Source of the DNA: Pseudomonas poae
Lineage (GTDB): Bacteria > Pseudomonadota > Gammaproteobacteria > Pseudomonadales > Pseudomonadaceae
Reading direction: 5' to 3'
DNA: 64,000 bases
Assembly (NCBI GenBank): GCA_004000515.1
Contig: CP034537.1
Coordinates: 3,610,001 to 3,674,000, forward strand
Part shown: positions 59,854 through 64,000 of the stretch, in pieces
Layout: each line of letters opens with the position of its first letter
Position numbering within the stretch: position 1 is the first letter of the stretch
Program-made: the position numbers and the translations under genes
The notes under the pieces: generated by a model
What the model was told of the DNA's origin: nothing
Seen by the model: only the letters and a program-made list of their open reading frames with translations
Database searches by the model: none

Positions 59854-62412
59854 ATGGTTCAAGTTCGCAAACTGGTGTTAGCAATAGCGGCCGCCTCGGC
59901 GCTGTCCTCCGGTATGGCGCAGGCGCTGCAGCTGGGGGAAATGACCCTCAAGTCGAAGTTGAACCAGCCTTTGTCGGTGGAAATCGAATTGCTCGATGTG
60001 GGTGGCCTCACGGCTTCCGAGATCACACCGAGCCTGGCGTCGTCCCAGGCGTTTGTGGATGCCGGCGTTGATCGCCAGGCGTTTCTGAATGACCTGACGT
60101 TTACTCCGGTGATCAACCCGAGTGGGCGCAGTGTGGTGCGCGTCACTTCCAGCAAGCCGCTGCCGGATTCCTACGTACGCTTCCTGTTGCAGGTGCAGTG
60201 GCCCAACGGCCGGTTGATGCGTGACTACAGCGTGCTGCTCGATCCAGCTAAATTCGAGCAGCCGGCGCCGGCCGCCGCTGCGCCCGCGCCACGCTTGAGC
60301 GCGCCGGCAAGCACCGCGCCTGCCGGTAGCAAGGCTGCCCAGCACACCACCACGTCGCGCGATACCTTGTGGGAAATTGCCGAGAAGAACCGCAATGGCG
60401 CGTCGGTCCAGCAGACCATGCTGGCCATCCAGGCGCTGAACCCGGACGCGTTTATCGATGGCAACATCAACCGCCTGAAGACCGGCCAGGTGCTGCGCCT
60501 GCCGGATCGCGTGCAAGCGACCAGCTTGCCGCAGTCCCAGGCGCTTGCCGAAGTGACCGCGCAAAACGCTGCTTGGCGTCAGGGTCGTCGCTCGGCCACC
60601 AACCAGGCAGCGGGCAAGCAGCAATTGGACGCAACCAAGCGCACCCAGCCTGGCAATGCGCCGTCGAGCACCAGCGCTAAGGACAACCTGAGCCTGGTCT
60701 CTGCCGAAGCGGCGAAGAAGGGTGCCAAGGGCAAGGCAGGGGACAGCTCCTCCTTGAACGACAAGCTGGCGATGACCCAAGAGCAACTCGACACCACTCG
60801 TCGCGACAACGAAGAATTGAAGAGTCGCGCGGCAGATTTGCAAAGTCAGTTGGACAAGTTGCAAAAGCTGATTCAACTGAAAAACGATCAACTCGCCCGT
60901 TTGCAGGCTGAAAAAGGCGACACCAGCGGGGCGGCTGCGGCAGCGATGCCGGCTCAGTTGGCCGGTGATCCTGCGTCGACGTCTGCTGCCACAGCCACCG
61001 CGGCACCTGCCGCGCCTGCTGTCGAACCGGTCAAGCCTGAAGTGGCACCCGCTGCCACCCCGGAAGGTAAATTCAACGACCTGCTGACCAACCCGATCAT
61101 CCTCGGTGTGGTTGGCGGTGCCGCCGGCCTGCTGGTGCTGTTGCTCCTGCTGTTGTGGGCACGTCATCGCAATGCCCGCCGCGAAGAGGAAAAACACCTG
61201 CGCATGGCGCGGGCCCTGGCTGAAGAGCCTGAGTTTGCCTCGAATATCGATCACGACCTGCCGCCGGACAGCTTTGAGGGGCTCGAAGTGCCACCGCCGA
61301 GCGTCAAGCTAGCAGCTGCGCCTGCGCCTGCACCAGTGGTTGAACCGGCCGTCGTGGTGCCTACCGTTGCTTCCGTGCTGGCGCCGCTGGCAGTTGCTGT
61401 CGCGCCGCAAAACTCTAGTGATGCGCTGGCACAAGCCCAGTCCCATATCGATCGTGGTCATCTGAACCAGGCGGCTGACGTGCTGGAGCAGGCAATCAAG
61501 CATGAGCCCAAGCGTAGCGATCTGCGTTTGAAGCTGATGGAGGTCTACGGCCTGCAGGGCGACAAGGACGGTTTTGTCACCCAGGAGCGTCAACTGGTGG
61601 CCAATGGCGACAACCACGCCCAGGTCGAGCAGCTCAAGTCGCGCTTCCCGGCCATGGCCGTGTTGGCGGCAGGTGTCAGCGCTGCGGTTGCTGCTGCTGC
61701 GTTGGACGCTCAATACGTCAAGGACCTGTTGGAAGACAAACCGGCTGCCCCGGCGCCAGAGCCAGAGGCATTCGACACTGATTTCGACCTGAGCCTGGAC
61801 GATTTGGAAGCCGCATCGCCTGCCGAAGTCAAAGACGATCAGCAGACGTTTGAATCGCTTCTACAGGAGCAGACCGAAGCCAAGGTCAGCCCGGACGACT
61901 TGTCGGACTTCGACCTGGACCTGGATCTGCAATTGGATGCGCCAGCTTCGACGCGTTCGGACGATGACTTCCTCTCGGGTCTGGAAGACCAGATGAAAGA
62001 TGTGTCCGCTGTCGAGCCGCCGACCCTGACTCCAGCGGCGCTGGATGATTTCGACCTGCCGGAAGATTTCGACCTGTCCCTGGCGGACGAGCCGGAAGTG
62101 GCCGCCCAGCCGGACGCCTTCGCGTCGGAACTGGATGATGTCAATGCTGAGCTGGATCGACTGTCCCAGAGCCTTGAGCATCCGTCCATCGAGCCATCCT
62201 TTACCGCTGAAGACGCGGCGTTGGGCGGGGATGAGCCGGAATTCGATTTCCTGTCGGGCACCGATGAGGTTGCCACCAAACTCGACCTGGCCCAGGCCTA
62301 TATCGATATGGGTGATGCGGACGGCGCACGGGACATCTTGTCTGAAGTGTTGACCGAGGGTGATGAGTCCCAGCGTGGCGAGGCCAAGGAAATGCTCGGT
62401 CGATTGGCGTAA
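59854..62412 (+). CDS. fimV: FimV family protein
   Basis: An 852-residue inner-membrane hub of twitching motility and polar organisation. It has a signal peptide (VRKLVLAIAAASALSSGMAQ then ALQ), the FimV N-terminal domain, a LysM peptidoglycan-binding domain near residues 165-212 (TSRDTLWEIAEKNRNGASVQ), a coiled coil (ALSK-free stretch LDTTRRDNEELKSRAADLQS), a membrane helix at about 413-435 (GVVGGAAGLLVLLLLLLWAR) and a long acidic cytoplasmic part with TPR-like repeats ending in the FimV C-terminal motif LDLAQAYIDMGDADGARDIL. I chose ATG 59854 where the signal begins. A terminator follows. Confidence 0.95.
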   Translation: MVQVRKLVLAIAAASALSSGMAQALQLGEMTLKSKLNQPLSVEIELLDVGGLTASEITPSLASSQAFVDAGVDRQAFLNDLTFTPVINPSGRSVVRVTSSKPLPDSYVRFLLQVQWPNGRLMRDYSVLLDPAKFEQPAPAAAAPAPRLSAPASTAPAGSKAAQHTTTSRDTLWEIAEKNRNGASVQQTMLAIQALNPDAFIDGNINRLKTGQVLRLPDRVQATSLPQSQALAEVTAQNAAWRQGRRSATNQAAGKQQLDATKRTQPGNAPSSTSAKDNLSLVSAEAAKKGAKGKAGDSSSLNDKLAMTQEQLDTTRRDNEELKSRAADLQSQLDKLQKLIQLKNDQLARLQAEKGDTSGAAAAAMPAQLAGDPASTSAATATAAPAAPAVEPVKPEVAPAATPEGKFNDLLTNPIILGVVGGAAGLLVLLLLLLWARHRNARREEEKHLRMARALAEEPEFASNIDHDLPPDSFEGLEVPPPSVKLAAAPAPAPVVEPAVVVPTVASVLAPLAVAVAPQNSSDALAQAQSHIDRGHLNQAADVLEQAIKHEPKRSDLRLKLMEVYGLQGDKDGFVTQERQLVANGDNHAQVEQLKSRFPAMAVLAAGVSAAVAAAALDAQYVKDLLEDKPAAPAPEPEAFDTDFDLSLDDLEAASPAEVKDDQQTFESLLQEQTEAKVSPDDLSDFDLDLDLQLDAPASTRSDDDFLSGLEDQMKDVSAVEPPTLTPAALDDFDLPEDFDLSLADEPEVAAQPDAFASELDDVNAELDRLSQSLEHPSIEPSFTAEDAALGGDEPEFDFLSGTDEVATKLDLAQAYIDMGDADGARDILSEVLTEGDESQRGEAKEMLGRLA

Positions 62413-62431
62413 TCATCGGTTGTTGGCGCGA

Positions 62432-62460
62432 CGGCGACCTTTGGGTCGCCGTTTTGCTTT
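62432..62460 (+). terminator. intrinsic terminator after fimV
   Basis: CGGCGACC-TTTG-GGTCGCCG followed by TTTTGCTTTT, 20 bases after the fimV stop. Confidence 0.85.
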
Positions 62461-62539
62461 TCGTGGAAACCGGGCAAGCCAGCGTCCCTACAAATCGGCA
62501 TAATGTGCGCCTTTGCGCAACTCATCAGGCTCTCAGTTC

Positions 62540-63392
62540 TTGGCAAATATAGATAACGCGGCCGCCGAAATGGCGGCTGCAGGCTTTACCGCATCGCCTT
62601 GGGCGTGGAATACAAAGGTTCTCGCTATCGCGGCTGGCAGCGTCAGGCATCCGGCGTGCTGACGGTGCAGGAAACCCTGGAAAAGGCGCTGTCGAAGGTC
62701 GCCGATTCGCCAGTATCGCTGATGTGCGCCGGGCGTACCGATGCCGGTGTGCATGCGTGCGGCCAGGTGGTGCACTTCGATACCCAGGCCGAACGCACGA
62801 TGAAAGCGTGGGTGATGGGCGCTAATATCAATTTGCCCCATGACGTCAGCGTCAGTTGGGCCAAGGTCATGCCCGCGCATTTTCATGCGCGCTTCAAGGC
62901 CATCGCCCGGCGTTATCGCTATGTGATCTACAACGACCAGATTCGCCCGGCGCACCTGAACGAAGAAATTACCTGGAACCACCGCCCGCTAGACGCCGAG
63001 CGCATGGCCGAGGCCGCGCAGCACCTGGTGGGTGTGCATGATTTCAGTGCCTTCCGCGCCGGCCAGTGCCAGGCCAAGTCGCCGATCAAGGAAGTCCACC
63101 ACCTGCGGGTAACCCGCCACGGCAAGATGATTGTGCTGGATATCCGCGCCGGGCGTTCCTGCACCATATGGTGCGCAACATTGCCGGGGTATTGATGACT
63201 ATCGGCACCGGCGAACGCCCGGTGGAGTGGGCCAAGGAAGTACTGGAAAGCCGTATTCGTCGTACCGGCGGTGTGACGGCGCATCCATTCGGCCTGTATC
63301 TGGTGGATGTGGAGTACCGCGACGAGTTCGAGCTGCCGGAACGTTTCATCGGGCCACACTTCCTCACAGGTTTCAGCGAACTTGGCGGCTGA
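62540..63392 (+). CDS. truA: tRNA pseudouridine(38-40) synthase, frameshifted
   Basis: About 284 residues when repaired. It modifies U38-U40 in the anticodon arm. The catalytic Asp lies in [32 protein letters not shown] and [20 protein letters not shown] are typical. Two single bases are missing: a T in the run at 62582-62585 (GFTASP should be [13 protein letters not shown]) and a G near 63149-63152 (AGRSCTIW should be [16 protein letters not shown]). The start is uncertain: TTG 62540 gives the usual [18 protein letters not shown] 62570 is shorter. Confidence 0.9.
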
Positions 63393-63456
63393 CGCCCGGA
63401 AAAGCTTTTGTTACCATCCGGGACTTTCTCGGTCCAATCCCTGGGGTTTTCACGAT

Positions 63457-64000
63457 ATGCCAGCCGTTCGCAGCAAGATTTGCGGGATTACCCGCATAGA
63501 AGACGCGCTGGCGGCAGTCGCGGCGGGGGCGGATGCGATCGGCTTTGTGTTTTATGCCAAGAGTCCGCGGGCGGTGAACGTGTTGCAGGCTCGGGCGATC
63601 ATTGCTGCACTGCCGCCGTTTGTGACCACCGTCGGGTTGTTCGTCAACGCCAGCCGCTGTGAACTCAACGAAACCCTGGATGCCGTACCGCTGGACATGC
63701 TGCAGTTTCACGGTGACGAAAGTCCTGATGAGTGTGAGAGCTACCAACGCCCGTACATCAAGGCGCTGCGCGTAAAGGCCGGGGATGACATCGCCGCTGC
63801 CTGTGCTGCCTACACCGGCGCTCGCGGAATTCTGCTGGATACCTATGTCGAAGGCGTGCCCGGTGGTACCGGTGAGGCGTTTGACTGGACGCTGATTCCC
63901 GAGGGCTTGAGCAAGCCGATCATCCTGGCCGGGGGCTCAACCCCGCGAATGTCGGGGCGGCGATCGAGCAGGTTCGTCCGTATGCCGTGGATGTCAGCGG
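63457..64000 (+). CDS. trpF: phosphoribosylanthranilate isomerase (truncated by window, frameshifted)
   Basis: The gene starts at ATG 63457 and runs off the window end. TIM-barrel isomerase of tryptophan synthesis: [20 protein letters not shown] with the catalytic Cys and, in the second half, [19 protein letters not shown] with the catalytic Asp. A G is missing near 63932-63936: [13 protein letters not shown] should be [20 protein letters not shown], the phosphate-binding loop. It follows truA by 64 bases. Confidence 0.92.
   Translation, partial: MPAVRSKICGITRIEDALAAVAAGADAIGFVFYAKSPRAVNVLQARAIIAALPPFVTTVGLFVNASRCELNETLDAVPLDMLQFHGDESPDECESYQRPYIKALRVKAGDDIAAACAAYTGARGILLDTYVEGVPGGTGEAFDWTLIPEGLSKPIILAGGSTPRMSGRRSSRFVRMPWMSA

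Overview
The window looks like chromosome of a Pseudomonas of the fluorescens group. The evidence is the gene order tyrB/uvrB/gltX/tRNA-Ala-tRNA-Glu and leuC/leuD/leuB/asd/usg/fimV/truA/trpF, the high GC of most genes, the glucarate genes, and REP/REPIN palindromes (GTGGGAG...CTTGC type) between genes. No phage, insertion sequence or CRISPR array was seen.

Layout. 0-4.6 kb: end of an uncharacterised catabolic/uptake operon (ABC ATPase, PhyH dioxygenase, periplasmic binding protein, class II aldolase, DUF1028, ArgE-like deacetylase). 4.6-10.4 kb: HAD hydrolase, antitoxin remnant, glucarate permease and dehydratase with divergent GntR regulator, TrmK-like methyltransferase, DUF3144. 10.7-21.4 kb: chemoreceptor, DUF4442/TetR pair with operators, GST, SolA-like oxidase, secreted unknown, LysR/LysE pair, GAF hybrid histidine kinase. 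21.5-24.3 kb: MesX (DUF1852), MesD (core methionine synthase) and a flavin reductase behind a MetR-type box. 24.4-27.7 kb: small metabolic or unknown genes. 27.8-30.9 kb: btuF-btuC-btuD-like vitamin B12 importer behind a cobalamin riboswitch. 31-44.4 kb: succinate-semialdehyde dehydrogenase with LysR, tyrB, uvrB, secreted S33 hydrolase, gltX, a duplicated Ala/Glu tRNA operon, TetR/hydrolase/thioesterase, dusC. 44.4-48.8 kb: AT-rich leader with a hrp-box-like promoter, then three unfamiliar genes. 48.8-64 kb: five-PAS GGDEF-EAL protein, then leucine biosynthesis, asd, usg, fimV, truA, trpF.

The most unusual part is 44.8-48.8 kb. A GGAACT-N15-CCACGAA element precedes a proline-rich protein with fourteen 10-residue repeats, and two related proteins that carry a domain with conserved Cys (NCVTVSAIKAA) and His (HSVAVIN). 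Their N-termini fit type III secretion rules. I infer an undescribed set of HrpL-dependent secreted proteins with a possible papain-like fold.

Sixteen protein genes are broken by single missing bases (22 in total, no insertions), mostly in homopolymer runs, including uvrB, truA and trpF. I read nearly all as sequencing or assembly deletions, so these genes are listed as one CDS each with the break noted.
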